Shown here: in pieces, positions 1 through 7,998 of the stretch
Position numbering within the stretch: the first letter of the stretch is position 1
Layout of the letters: each line of letters starts with the position of its first letter
Assembly (NCBI GenBank): GCA_944387885.1
Contig: CALXGR010000001.1
Span: 1-64,000 of the forward strand
Reading direction: 5' to 3'
DNA from: an uncultured Clostridia bacterium
GTDB taxonomy: Bacteria > Bacillota > Clostridia > Oscillospirales > Ruminococcaceae
DNA length: 64,000 nt
Notes under the pieces: generated by a model
What the model was told of the DNA's origin: nothing
Database searches by the model: none
Seen by the model: the letters and a program-made list of their open reading frames with translations, nothing else
Position numbers and translations under genes: made by a program

Positions 1-109
1 TGCATCAGTTTTGATTTTTTCAAAAAATTTTTTCCAGGAAGATTGTCCTCAAGTATTATAGCCAAAAAGTCCCTCTCTGCCAACGGATTTTTCAATTCTT
101 TTTTGCAAA

Positions 110-140
110 AAGAAAAAAGAGCCCGAGGGCCCTTTTCTCT
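110..140 (-). terminator. Rho-independent terminator after the DUF2871 gene
   Basis: A short GC stem (GGGCC/GGCTC type, one G-T pair) flanked by A and T runs lies just past the stop of the DUF2871 gene and ends in a T run on the minus strand. Nothing else recognisable is seen in bases 1-109. Confidence 0.6.
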
Positions 141-148
141 TTGAAATA

Positions 149-562
149 TCATTCTTTATCCACCCGGTTTTTGATTTGGAGCAGAATCAGAACCATGCTG
201 ACTCCCAGAAGGATGTGCCCGATGCCGGCCATTCCTGAAATTGCAGCATTCATGCCGGTGGAAAGCTCCATCCCAAGAACCTGGGGAATCCCCCGGACCA
301 GGAACATAACCCCGGCCAGGTTAAGGCCGATGTGGTAAGCCGCCAGGGCTTTGCCGGTTTTCTTCTGGGTAAAGGAGAAGTTCTTTTCCAACAGCAAAAG
401 AAGCAGGAAGAACACCATCCCCAATACGAAATAATGGGTGTGGACTACTCCCAAAGTTGTTTTACCTGTAAATCCGTTGAACTTGGTGAACTCCCGGTAA
501 AATACTCCTCCGGCCATAGCTACCAGGCTATATGCCAGGGCTGCGTTCATGTATTTTTTCAT
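149..562 (-). CDS. DUF2871 family membrane protein
   Basis: 137 residues with four hydrophobic helices. The N-terminal block with FYREFTKFNGFTGKT followed by VHTHYFVLG is characteristic of DUF2871, a family of unknown function. Histidines sit inside or at the edges of helices 2, 3 and 4 (VHTH, AYHIG, GIGHIL), which would suit cofactor binding, but that is inference. It is the last gene of a three-gene minus-strand unit (1696 to 149) whose upstream end carries a TetR-type operator. The gap to the preceding gene is 13 bases, so co-transcription is likely. Confidence 0.8.
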   Translation of the reverse strand: MKKYMNAALAYSLVAMAGGVFYREFTKFNGFTGKTTLGVVHTHYFVLGMVFFLLLLLLEKNFSFTQKKTGKALAAYHIGLNLAGVMFLVRGIPQVLGMELSTGMNAAISGMAGIGHILLGVSMVLILLQIKNRVDKE

Positions 563-575
563 ACTTGACCCTCCT

Positions 576-1241
576 TTATTTTACTTCCTTCTTCATGGCA
601 AAGTAACCGATCAGCACGGTCCAGACGTAGGCGCAGGTCTTGGGAATCATCAGCATCCCAATCATGGGGATGGTATCGGCCCAGAGCACCACGGGAATAT
701 AGAATCCAAAGCTCAACACAATAGTCAGCCACATCCAGCGGAAAGCGGTGTCCTTATGTTCCCTGGCACTTCCATAGAACATCACAATGATGAGAAGGCC
801 CAAAAGCGCAAAGGGAATGTTCCGGTAGATTCCCCAGGAGAGGGGTGCCTGAGCGCTGAGCCACTGGTTCTGAGGCATCATGCAAAGCAGAATCCGGATT
901 CCGGCCAGTCCGTAGACTGCGGCGGTAATCACCTTTTTCCCCGTAACATGATACCGCTGGCGCCACACATAGTAGAGCAGAACATAGAAAATGGTCATGG
1001 TCACAGAAGTGATCCATTTTCCCAGTCCCAGAGGAACGGTATAGTTTTCCAGCCCGGTGGTGCAGAGCGCCAGAGCCCGGGGTACCAGATGGAAGGCATC
1101 CCCTGCCCCCAGGACCACGGCCATCCAGCCGAACAGCCGGAACTGGGAATTTCCTTTACATCCCCGAATCATCAAAACGCCAATGGTAATGACACTGGTC
1201 AGATAGACCGCATCAAACAAAGTTTCTACAATTGCCTGCAT
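576..1241 (-). CDS. Multispanning membrane protein, function unknown
   Basis: 221 residues and about seven predicted transmembrane helices. There is no signal peptide beyond the first helix and no recognisable enzymatic motif. A conserved-looking polar patch (GAGDAFHLVPR, residues about 45-56) lies within the membrane region. The start is supported by an AAGGAG ribosome binding site just upstream. It lies between two other small membrane protein genes in a TetR-linked unit. I do not recognise a named family. Confidence 0.7.
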   Translation of the reverse strand: MQAIVETLFDAVYLTSVITIGVLMIRGCKGNSQFRLFGWMAVVLGAGDAFHLVPRALALCTTGLENYTVPLGLGKWITSVTMTIFYVLLYYVWRQRYHVTGKKVITAAVYGLAGIRILLCMMPQNQWLSAQAPLSWGIYRNIPFALLGLLIIVMFYGSAREHKDTAFRWMWLTIVLSFGFYIPVVLWADTIPMIGMLMIPKTCAYVWTVLIGYFAMKKEVK

Positions 1242-1270
1242 AGGTTATTCTCCTTATCTCTATCGTATTT

Positions 1271-1696
1271 TCAACTGCGGCTGCGGGAAAGAGCTGCTTT
1301 GCCGTAGTTGCAGCCAAACAGAATTCCGGCCAGAAGCAATGATGCTCCCAGTCCCGTATAAAATACGGCGATAAACACTTCCGGAGCAAGACCACCCGAA
1401 CGCAGAGCGATTCCCCCGGTCATCATAATTGCCATGATGGCAAAGGACTTTCCATCAAAGAATTTCCAGAAGAAGTGCCGTTCCTCCTGGTAGGCAGTGA
1501 TTCTGGTGGTGTGCTTTTTCACCAGCTTTCCGAAGATGAATTTCTGGAATACTCCAAAAACCAGCACAGACAGCAAAACATTCAGCAAAGATAAATAAGC
1601 CGGATAAGCCGCCAGCCCAATTCGAAGAATGTTAAATCCTGCTGCGCTCCATATAAGGCAGGCTAAAAGCAGCAGTGTATTTCGTTTTACTTTCAC
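1271..1696 (-). CDS. Small membrane protein, first gene of the TetR-linked unit
   Basis: 141 residues, four hydrophobic helices, separated by a cytoplasmic stretch rich in charged residues (about 60-75). The start is GTG with a GGAGG site 8 bases upstream. Immediately upstream, at 1714-1726, lies the sequence TGAACATCGTTCA, the same 13-base operator type found in front of the tetR gene. Function is not recognised; membership of one unit with two other membrane proteins suggests a membrane complex or a stress-inducible module. Confidence 0.7.
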   Translation of the reverse strand: MKVKRNTLLLLACLIWSAAGFNILRIGLAAYPAYLSLLNVLLSVLVFGVFQKFIFGKLVKKHTTRITAYQEERHFFWKFFDGKSFAIMAIMMTGGIALRSGGLAPEVFIAVFYTGLGASLLLAGILFGCNYGKAALSRSRS

Positions 1697-1713
1697 GAGT
1701 CAGCCTCCGTTTC

Positions 1714-1726
1714 TGAACATCGTTCA
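1714..1726. promoter_or_regulatory. TetR-type operator, copy 1
   Basis: TGAAC-N3-GTTCA palindrome between the tetR terminator and the GTG start of the three-gene membrane unit. It matches the palindrome over the tetR promoter in both arms, so both are probably bound by the TetR protein encoded between them. Confidence 0.65.
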
Positions 1727-1741
1727 TTTTGGTGGGTTAAA

Positions 1742-1764
1742 AATCCCACCCACGGTGGGATTCT
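1742..1764 (-). terminator. Terminator of tetR
   Basis: ATCCCACC/GGTGGGAT stem with a 3-base loop and T run on the minus strand, just after the tetR stop. The stem is symmetrical and would also work weakly on the plus strand. Confidence 0.65.
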
Positions 1765-1765
1765 T

Positions 1766-2323
1766 TTAATAGATAGTCCTGCGGACAATTTCCAGCACTG
1801 TGGTTGGGTCATAGTCCTGCCGAAGCAATGCAGAAAGCATGAGAGAAAACAGAACATCCGCAAATTTTTCCGCTGTGAAGTCCCGGGTAAATGCATCCTG
1901 GCGCACGGCAGGGTCATGTTTCAATACTGAACACAGACCTTCCAGAATATGCTGCCAGGTCTGCTGCATCTTTTCTTTTCCCGCAGATTTGTCCTGCCGC
2001 ATGAACCCTAAAGAATGGAGATTAAAAAAGCCGGGATACCGGGCGCATCCGTACTCCATCCTTCCGTAGATCCATCTGATACAGGCCTGGGTATCCCGGA
2101 ATACAGTAGTATCCTCCGGGCGGTGAAAAATCTCACACCAGACACTCTCCACTGCCGCACTTACCAGCTCCGTCTTGGAGCCGAAATAGTTGTAAATGGA
2201 CCCTACCGATACCCCGCAGGCGGCTGCCACAGAGCGGATATTTACCGCTGACCAGCCCTCCTGACGAATCAGTTCCCGGCTGGCTTTCAGGATTTCCTCT
2301 TTGGATGTTACAATAGTGTTCAT
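1766..2323 (-). CDS. TetR/AcrR family transcriptional repressor
   Basis: 185 residues. The N-terminal helix-turn-helix (about 25-47; NIRSVAAACGVSVGSIYNYF) is typical of TetR regulators, and the C-terminal half is helical and ligand-binding in the family. Its own promoter is overlapped by a TGAAC-N3-GTTCA palindrome, so autorepression is likely. The same palindrome precedes the membrane protein unit downstream, which is therefore its probable target. The ligand cannot be inferred. Confidence 0.9.
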   Translation of the reverse strand: MNTIVTSKEEILKASRELIRQEGWSAVNIRSVAAACGVSVGSIYNYFGSKTELVSAAVESVWCEIFHRPEDTTVFRDTQACIRWIYGRMEYGCARYPGFFNLHSLGFMRQDKSAGKEKMQQTWQHILEGLCSVLKHDPAVRQDAFTRDFTAEKFADVLFSLMLSALLRQDYDPTTVLEIVRRTIY

Positions 2324-2338
2324 CCCATCACCTCAAAC

Positions 2339-2380
2339 TGAACAATGTTCATTGTATATAATTTCCTCGTCCCTGTCAAG
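2339..2380 (-). promoter_or_regulatory. tetR promoter with overlapping operator
   Basis: On the minus strand TTGACA (2374-2379) and TACAAT (2351-2356) are separated by 17 bases. The palindrome TGAACAATGTTCA (2339-2351) touches the -10 box and covers the predicted transcription start, as expected for a TetR-type repressor site. Confidence 0.75.
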
Positions 2381-2415
2381 GGGAAACAGCTGCTTTTTCC
2401 TTCCAGTAAAAGGAT

Positions 2416-2856
2416 TTATTCCTGGTGTGCGCTCTGGTAAGCCGCCCTGATTTCTCCGGGAAGTCCTTCCGGAATCATGGCCTTGATTTTTTCTTCGCCG
2501 CCGTCTGCCAGAGCCTGCTCATAGTACCAGCACTTGAATTTCAGCATATCCAGAACCTTATGCATTCGGGCGATTTTCCCTTCCACCTGTTCTCTCTGCC
2601 GCTCAAACAATGCCTTCCGCTCCGGGTAGGTGGCAGGCCCCCGGGCGCACCAATCAATAAACTGCCGGATGTCCTTTAGCTCCAGTCCGGATTTTTTCAG
2701 GCATTCAATCACCTTGAGGGTCTCTATTTCCTCATCGCCGAATTTTCGAATTCCGGAAGTTCGTTTCATTCCCGGGAAAAATCCTTGTTTATCGTAATAC
2801 CGGAGGGTAGAAATAGGCAAGTTAAACATCTCTGATATCTGTCCTATGGTATACAT
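2416..2856 (-). CDS. MerR family regulator, AdhR/NmlR type
   Basis: 146 residues when started at MYTIGQ, which has a GGGGAGG site 7 bases upstream; a longer frame to 2889 lacks such a site. The N-terminal winged helix (1-70; STLRYYDKQG) is followed by a dimerisation coiled coil. Cys52 lies in IECLKKSG, at the position of the single reactive cysteine that aldehyde-sensing AdhR/NmlR proteins use. It is divergent from a flavoprotein operon whose promoter has the stretched 19-base spacer of MerR-activated promoters, so it probably activates that operon in response to electrophiles. Confidence 0.88.
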   Translation of the reverse strand: MYTIGQISEMFNLPISTLRYYDKQGFFPGMKRTSGIRKFGDEEIETLKVIECLKKSGLELKDIRQFIDWCARGPATYPERKALFERQREQVEGKIARMHKVLDMLKFKCWYYEQALADGGEEKIKAMIPEGLPGEIRAAYQSAHQE

Positions 2857-2890
2857 ACCCGCACCTCCCCTAATTTTTTCAAAATACATC

Positions 2891-2921
2891 TTGACCTAAA
2901 GTCAGGTTTAGGATTTATGAT
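2891..2921 (+). promoter_or_regulatory. MerR-type promoter with 19-base spacer
   Basis: TTGACC (2891-2896) and TATGAT (2916-2921) are 19 bases apart. The spacer contains the inverted repeat CCTAAA-N6-TTTAGG (2895-2912). Long spacers with a central palindrome are the hallmark of promoters that MerR proteins activate by twisting DNA. Confidence 0.8.
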
Positions 2922-2973
2922 TAGTATATCAAATCATAAGCCGCACTTCAAGCCATTTAAAAGGAGAATCCTT

Positions 2974-3516
2974 ATGAGCAAAAAAGTTTTGATTATTTCT
3001 TCCTCCCCCCGCAAGTCGGGCAATTCCGAAATGCTGGCCGATGCTTTTGCCAAAGGTGCCCGTGAGGCAGGGCACCAGGTCGATACCGTTTATCTTCGTC
3101 AGGCCAGTTACGGTTTCTGCAAAGGCTGCATGGCTTGCCACAAGCTGGGACACTGTGTGATTCAGGACGATGCCCGGGAAATTGCCACCCGGATGCATGA
3201 TGCCCAGGTAATCGTCTTTACTTCCCCGGTTTATTATTACAGTATCAGCGGTCAGCTGAAAACCATGCTGGACCGGGCCAATCCCCTCTACGATTCCGAC
3301 TATGCTTTTACCAAGGTTTATTTCCTTACCTGCGCCGCTGAAGATGAGCCTTCTACTCCGGAGGGAGCCATCAAAGCCATCCAGGGATGGGTGGACTGCT
3401 TTGACCGCTGTCAGTTTGTGGATACCATCTTTGCCGGCGGAGTGACCGAGCCCGGCGATATTCAAGGTCATCCCGCTCTGGAGAAGGCGTATGAAGCCGG
3501 AAAATCCCTGACCTGA
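2974..3516 (+). CDS. Flavodoxin-like NAD(P)H:FMN reductase / iron-sulfur flavoprotein-like
   Basis: 180 residues from the ATG that follows an AAGGAG site; an upstream ATG at 2917 has no such site. The flavodoxin fold begins with VLIISSSPRKSGNSE, an FMN phosphate-binding loop, and SPVYYYSISGQLK forms the second flavin loop. Cysteines 49, 52, 55 and 61 (CKGCMAC...C) form the cluster seen in this family, which may bind iron-sulfur or act in thiol redox. First gene of a three-gene operon driven by the MerR-type promoter. Likely detoxification or redox role; substrate unknown. Confidence 0.85.
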   Translation: MSKKVLIISSSPRKSGNSEMLADAFAKGAREAGHQVDTVYLRQASYGFCKGCMACHKLGHCVIQDDAREIATRMHDAQVIVFTSPVYYYSISGQLKTMLDRANPLYDSDYAFTKVYFLTCAAEDEPSTPEGAIKAIQGWVDCFDRCQFVDTIFAGGVTEPGDIQGHPALEKAYEAGKSLT

Positions 3517-3543
3517 TTTTTCTGTAAACAGGAGGTTTTTGTT

Positions 3544-4515
3544 ATGGAACAGTTGAATATGACCCAGGAATGGGACAAGGTTTTCCCTCTGAGTGATAAG
3601 GTAAATCACAGCAAGATCACCTTTCACAATCGCTACGGTATTACCCTGGCGGCAGACCTGTATTTGCCCCGGAACGCCTCCGGGAAGCTGCCCGCCATTG
3701 CAGTGTCTGGTCCCTTCGGAGCTGTGAAGGAGCAGTCCTCCGGTCTTTATGCCCAGACCATGGCAGAGCTGGGATTTGCCGCCATGGCCTTTGACCCTTC
3801 CTTTACCGGTGAAAGCGGAGGCAGTCCCCGGTATGTGGCCTCCCCCGATATCAACACTGAAGACTTCTGCGCCGCTGTTGATTTTCTTTCCGTTCAGGAT
3901 TATGTAGACCCCGAAAGAATCGGCATCATCGGGATCTGCGGCTGGGGCGGTATGGCCATCAATGCCGCCGCCCAGGACACCCGTATCAAGGCCACTGTTG
4001 CTTCCACCATGTATGACATGACCCGGGTCAATGCCAACGGATATTTTGACAGCGAGGATACCCCCCAGGCCCGGTATGAAAAGAAGGCTGCCATGAACGC
4101 ACAGCGCACCCGGGATTATCAAAACGGCACCTATGCCCTGGCCGGCGGTGTAGTGGACCCTCTTCCTGAGGATGCGCCTCAGTTTGTAAAAGACTATTAT
4201 GACTATTACAAAACCGGCCGTGGATATCATCCCCGTTCCCTTAACTCCAACAACGGCTGGAATGTCACCTCCTCCCTGCCCTTTATGAACATGCCTATTT
4301 TGCAGTACAGCCAGGAGATTCGCTCTGCTGTTCTTTTGGTCCATGGAGAGAAGGCTCATTCCTGCTATTTCAGCAAGGATGCCTTCAAAAAGCTGACCGG
4401 TGACAACAAGGAGCTTCTCCTCATTCCTGGTGCTTCTCATGTGGACTTGTACGACCGGCTGGATGTAATTCCCTTTGAGAAAATCAAGAACTTTTTCCAG
4501 GAATATCTGAAATGA
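3544..4515 (+). CDS. Alpha/beta hydrolase, YcjY-like, with altered nucleophile elbow
   Basis: 323 residues. An alpha/beta hydrolase fold is shown by the GPFGAVKEQ oxyanion segment (about 56-64), the nucleophile elbow at residues 130-136 reading GICGWGG, and a late histidine in GASHVDLYD (about 304). Relatives often read GICGSGG; here the serine position is tryptophan 134, so either Cys132 is the nucleophile or the mechanism differs. It lies 27 bases after the flavoprotein and overlaps the next gene by ATGA. Substrate unknown; likely handles small electrophilic or ester compounds. Confidence 0.82.
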   Translation: MEQLNMTQEWDKVFPLSDKVNHSKITFHNRYGITLAADLYLPRNASGKLPAIAVSGPFGAVKEQSSGLYAQTMAELGFAAMAFDPSFTGESGGSPRYVASPDINTEDFCAAVDFLSVQDYVDPERIGIIGICGWGGMAINAAAQDTRIKATVASTMYDMTRVNANGYFDSEDTPQARYEKKAAMNAQRTRDYQNGTYALAGGVVDPLPEDAPQFVKDYYDYYKTGRGYHPRSLNSNNGWNVTSSLPFMNMPILQYSQEIRSAVLLVHGEKAHSCYFSKDAFKKLTGDNKELLLIPGASHVDLYDRLDVIPFEKIKNFFQEYLK

Positions 4516-5027
4516 AAAAGCTTTTATCTTTATTTCTGTTTTTTACAATTGGGCTGGCAGCCACCGCCTGCGCCAGAAGCAGTAACAATCTTCCCACCCC
4601 CACCCCCACAGCGGAGGAGTCTGCCACCCCAACACCCCAAGAAAGTCCAGAATCGGAGGATAACAGCAGCATGAAAAATCTAGTACTCACAGTGGATGGA
4701 ACAGAGCTGACCGTAAGTTGGGAGGACAACCAGGCGGTGGCAGAACTGGCCGAGTATGTACAGGAGAAAGACATCCTGGTCAGCACTTCCCGGTACGGCG
4801 GATTTGAACAGGTAGGCTCTCTGCCCCAGAGTTTTTCTTCCAGTGACCGGCAGATAACCACCAGCCCCGGAGACATTGTGCTCTATACCAGTGATCAGAT
4901 GGTTCTCTTTTATGGTTCCAATTCCTGGAGCTATACCAAGCTGGGACATATAGAAGGACTTACCCGGCAGGAGCTGACCGATTTGCTGGGAAAGGATTCG
5001 GTAGAAGTCCGGCTTACTGCCAACTGA
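4512..5027 (+). CDS. Lipoprotein with cyclophilin-like domain
   Basis: 171 residues. A type II signal peptide ends at Cys20 (LAATAC), followed by a Thr/Pro/Glu-rich linker (about 27-52). The rest resembles the cyclophilin-like beta-barrel family (LTVDGTELTVSWEDN at the start; PGDIVLYTSDQMVLFYGSNSW late), which is not a proven prolyl isomerase. Third gene of the MerR-controlled operon, overlapping the hydrolase stop by four bases. Probably exported and anchored on the outer face of the membrane. Confidence 0.82.
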   Translation: MKKLLSLFLFFTIGLAATACARSSNNLPTPTPTAEESATPTPQESPESEDNSSMKNLVLTVDGTELTVSWEDNQAVAELAEYVQEKDILVSTSRYGGFEQVGSLPQSFSSSDRQITTSPGDIVLYTSDQMVLFYGSNSWSYTKLGHIEGLTRQELTDLLGKDSVEVRLTAN

Positions 5028-5035
5028 GTCTTCAA

Positions 5036-5077
5036 AATAAAAGAAAGCCCCCAAAAGTCTGGGGGCTTTCTTTTATT
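5036..5077. terminator. Bidirectional terminator
   Basis: A perfect 17-base-pair stem (5036-5052 with 5061-5077) with an 8-base loop, A/T runs on both sides, between the converging lipoprotein gene and sensor kinase gene. Confidence 0.92.
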
Positions 5078-6326
5078 TCAGAGGGATATTGACCACCAGC
5101 TCAAAGAAGTTTTCTTTGGGGCCTGCTTCCAGGACCCCTCCGTACCGGCTGGTGATTTCCCGCATTCCGGGAAGTCCGAACCCATGGAGAAACTTGTCCT
5201 CCTTGGTAGTGGACAGGTCCGGTTCCCCATCCCCAGCCCAGGAGTTCCGGAGAAGAAGCATAAACATTCCATATTCCTCCTTACAACGGAGGAATATTTT
5301 TTTATCCTGAGATTTCTCCGCTCCTTCCATGGCATTGTCCAAAGCATTCCCCAAAAGGGCGCAAAGATCGGTATCTGCCAACAGCAGCTGAGGGGGCAGG
5401 GATATTTTCAAATCCAGATGAATCCCTCTCTCCTCCATTTCCTCTGCCTTGGAGGCCAGCACCACATTTACAATTTCGTTTTCGCAGACCCGCCGGGATT
5501 TTTGGAGAGCCGGAGATTCCGTAAGCGCTTCCAGGTATTTCTCCGCCCGTTCCTCCTGTCCTTCTTTCAAAAGTCCCCGTACCGTGTTCAGGTGGTTTCT
5601 CAAATCGTGACGAAGGGTTCGAATCTGCCTTTGTTCTTTTTGCAGGTTTTGATAATAGAACTCCCGCATTTGGGACAGGGTGGCAGCCTGGGCTTTCCTT
5701 TCGTAATCATCCAGAATCAGGATACTGAAAAGAATCATAACCGAAACCAAGATAGTCAGAGGCAGGATAAACGCACCCTGAAGCATGGATAAATCATTGG
5801 CCCGGGAATAGCCTTCCATCCAATAGGTGGGAAGAATCAGGACCGACAAAGTCACAACGGAAAGCAGGGTCAGCCCGGCGCAAAGTCTCCACAGCCGGTT
5901 CGGAAGGTGAACCGCCGGTTTTTGAATTTGCCGGAAAAATAAAAGATAAAGCAGTCCAAAAGCGGCCGGCCGCAGCGCCCGGGACACGCCATATCCCACA
6001 ACAGGAATAAGGTAGGAATCGGTTATGGAACACAGGGCGGTAATCAGGCAGAAAAAAATTCCGCCCACGGTCAGCCTGCCCAGTCGGTTTCCTTTGGTTG
6101 CCAGGTAAAATGCAGTCAGATAAAAGGGCAGCATCAATGCAAAATTATTGTCGCCTATCCAGACCACCATGGTACTGGTCAGCAGGAAGGTACCAAACAA
6201 AAGGATTCTTGCCCAGCGGCTTTCCTTGTGCTCTGCGAATCTTCCGCAGATTCGGTAAAGGAAAAAAGCACTCATGGCGGCAAGGAGCATATAGGGTCCC
6301 ACAAAAAAAATTGCTGCGTTTTTCAT
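5073..6326 (-). CDS. GHKL sensor histidine kinase (AgrC-like)
   Basis: 417 residues. The first about 205 residues form six membrane helices. The H box is LRHDLRNHLN with phospho-acceptor His240, the N box LGNALDNAMEG lies at about 326-335, and the glycine box HGFGLPG at 381-387. This is the HPK10/GHKL type that pairs with LytTR regulators. It lies 7 bases downstream of the LytTR gene and is divergent from an FtsX-type ABC transporter, which may be the regulated target. The signal is unknown; no peptide pheromone gene was found beside it. Confidence 0.92.
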   Translation of the reverse strand: MKNAAIFFVGPYMLLAAMSAFFLYRICGRFAEHKESRWARILLFGTFLLTSTMVVWIGDNNFALMLPFYLTAFYLATKGNRLGRLTVGGIFFCLITALCSITDSYLIPVVGYGVSRALRPAAFGLLYLLFFRQIQKPAVHLPNRLWRLCAGLTLLSVVTLSVLILPTYWMEGYSRANDLSMLQGAFILPLTILVSVMILFSILILDDYERKAQAATLSQMREFYYQNLQKEQRQIRTLRHDLRNHLNTVRGLLKEGQEERAEKYLEALTESPALQKSRRVCENEIVNVVLASKAEEMEERGIHLDLKISLPPQLLLADTDLCALLGNALDNAMEGAEKSQDKKIFLRCKEEYGMFMLLLRNSWAGDGEPDLSTTKEDKFLHGFGLPGMREITSRYGGVLEAGPKENFFELVVNIPLK

Positions 6327-6333
6327 AGAAAGC

Positions 6334-7047
6334 CTATTCCTCCAGAGCAGTCCGGGTCAGGGCCAGCAGTGCCGCCTGGTGGCAGCTTCGGCTGATGGGC
6401 AAGGTCTTATCCCCCACCGTCACCTCGGTGCCGCAGATCTGGCGGATGGCAGCGCTTCGGACCAGATACCTTTGATGAATCCTTACAAAGCCCCAGTTCT
6501 CCACCTCCCGGGCTACCTGGTCCAGCTTCCCGTAAAAGCTGTATACCTGGTCCCGGGTCACACAGTTCACCTTCCGGCGGTCTGACTCAAAGTAGAGGAT
6601 CTCTTTTGCCGGGATTCGGAACCACCGGTCCCCGTCCCGACAGGAGTACACCAGCTGGGATTCCCTGCAGAGCTTTCCCAGACTTCTGGTAAGAATCTCC
6701 TCCAGCTGTTCCCTTTTGGCAGGCTTCATCAGATACCCCAGAGCACCTACACCATAGCCATCAAACACATAGTCCGAGTAGCCGGTGACAAAAACCATCT
6801 GCAGCAAAGGATGCCGCTGCCGCAGCTGTCGGGCGGTCTCCATTCCGTTGATTTCTCCCATCTCAATATCCAGAAAGAGAAGATCAATTTCGTTGGGGTG
6901 CTTTTGAATCCAAGCAAGAAGGGTTTCCCCCGAGGAAAATTCATAAATGGTGTGTTCTGTATTCTTACTCTCCAGAATGCCTTCCAGAAGCCATTTCAGG
7001 CTTTGGCGGCTGTCCTGGCTGTCATCACAGATTCCAATGGACAGCAA
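6334..7047 (-). CDS. LytTR response regulator
   Basis: 237 residues. Receiver domain 1-120 with acidic pocket DD8-9 (CDDS), phospho-acceptor Asp60 (LLFLDIEMG) and switch Thr followed by KPAKR. The LytTR DNA-binding domain fills about 140-235 (RIPAKEILYFES, FVRIHQRYLVR). LytTR proteins bind pairs of short direct repeats upstream of targets. It is transcribed away from the ABC transporter genes at 7246 and is encoded with its kinase. Confidence 0.93.
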   Translation of the reverse strand: MLSIGICDDSQDSRQSLKWLLEGILESKNTEHTIYEFSSGETLLAWIQKHPNEIDLLFLDIEMGEINGMETARQLRQRHPLLQMVFVTGYSDYVFDGYGVGALGYLMKPAKREQLEEILTRSLGKLCRESQLVYSCRDGDRWFRIPAKEILYFESDRRKVNCVTRDQVYSFYGKLDQVAREVENWGFVRIHQRYLVRSAAIRQICGTEVTVGDKTLPISRSCHQAALLALTRTALEE

Positions 7048-7245
7048 TGGTAACCATTCCTTTCTCTTGTCTGTTCCCTATTTTATCACAGCTTCCTCCA
7101 TTTTCAAAACCGATTATTACCATCTGCCTGCCATTTATTACAAGTTCCCGCAAAAGATTCCCTCTCGGCTTCCAAAAATGACAACCCCCGTTGCAGCCCC
7201 TTTCCCAAGGGTGATATGGTGAAATCAAAAGAAAGGAGTGTTCCC

Positions 7246-7998
7246 ATGTTATCGGTTCAGAATCTGTGCAAATCCTTCCTGGTAGGAGGAGAAAAATATC
7301 CTGTTTTGAAGGGAGTTTCCCTGGAGGTAAAGAAGGGGGAATTTGTAGGGGTAATGGGGCCTTCCGGGTCCGGAAAGTCCACCCTTCTCAACTCTATCTC
7401 CTGTTATATTCCCTCCGATTCAGGGAAGATTTTACTGGGCAATCTGGAGCTTTCTCAGTTGAAGGAGGAGCAGCTGGCCCGGGTCCGGAATGAAAAGCTG
7501 GGGTTTGTCTTTCAGGATTTTCTTCTGCTGGATGGTCTGACTGTCCGAGAGAACATTATGCTGCCCCGCATCATTGGGGGGAAAAATGTTCCGGCCATGG
7601 AGAAGAGCGCTGACCTTCTCTGTGATTTGTTTGGAATCTCCCATATCAAGAACAAGTATCCCGCAGACATCTCCGGCGGAGAGCGTCAGCGCACTGCCGT
7701 AGCCCGTGCCCTTATCAATAATCCCCAGGTGATTCTTGCCGACGAGCCTACCGGAAACCTGGATTCCAAATCTGCCCAAAAGGTGATTGACGCCTTTCTC
7801 CAGGCCAAGACTCAGCTGTCCGCCACCATCTTCATGGTGACTCACGATTCCTATGCCGCCAGCTTCTGTGACCGTGTCATCATCCTCAAGGATGGAAATG
7901 TGCAGATGACTTTGGAACGTGAAGAAAAGGAACGCCGGGAATTCCAGGATGCGCTTCTGGATTCCATCCGGGAGTCAAGTGAGGTGAAGGAGTCATGA
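7246..7998 (+). CDS. ABC transporter ATP-binding protein, BceA/LolD type
   Basis: 250 residues from the ATG preceded by AAAGGAG; an in-frame ATG at 7216 lacks a site. Walker A GPSGSGKST (about 42-50), signature SGGERQRTAVARA, Walker B ILADEPTGNLD and the H-loop VTHD are all intact. This subfamily serves FtsX-type permeases, and the next gene, overlapping by ATGA, is one. Together they resemble peptide-antibiotic detoxification or envelope transporters of the Bce type. Confidence 0.93.
   Translation: MLSVQNLCKSFLVGGEKYPVLKGVSLEVKKGEFVGVMGPSGSGKSTLLNSISCYIPSDSGKILLGNLELSQLKEEQLARVRNEKLGFVFQDFLLLDGLTVRENIMLPRIIGGKNVPAMEKSADLLCDLFGISHIKNKYPADISGGERQRTAVARALINNPQVILADEPTGNLDSKSAQKVIDAFLQAKTQLSATIFMVTHDSYAASFCDRVIILKDGNVQMTLEREEKERREFQDALLDSIRESSEVKES

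Noticed and set aside
2929..4440. 503-codon minus-strand frame opposite the flavoprotein and hydrolase
   Set aside because: Spans two real genes and their spacer in antisense; low-complexity glycine-rich translation without domains.
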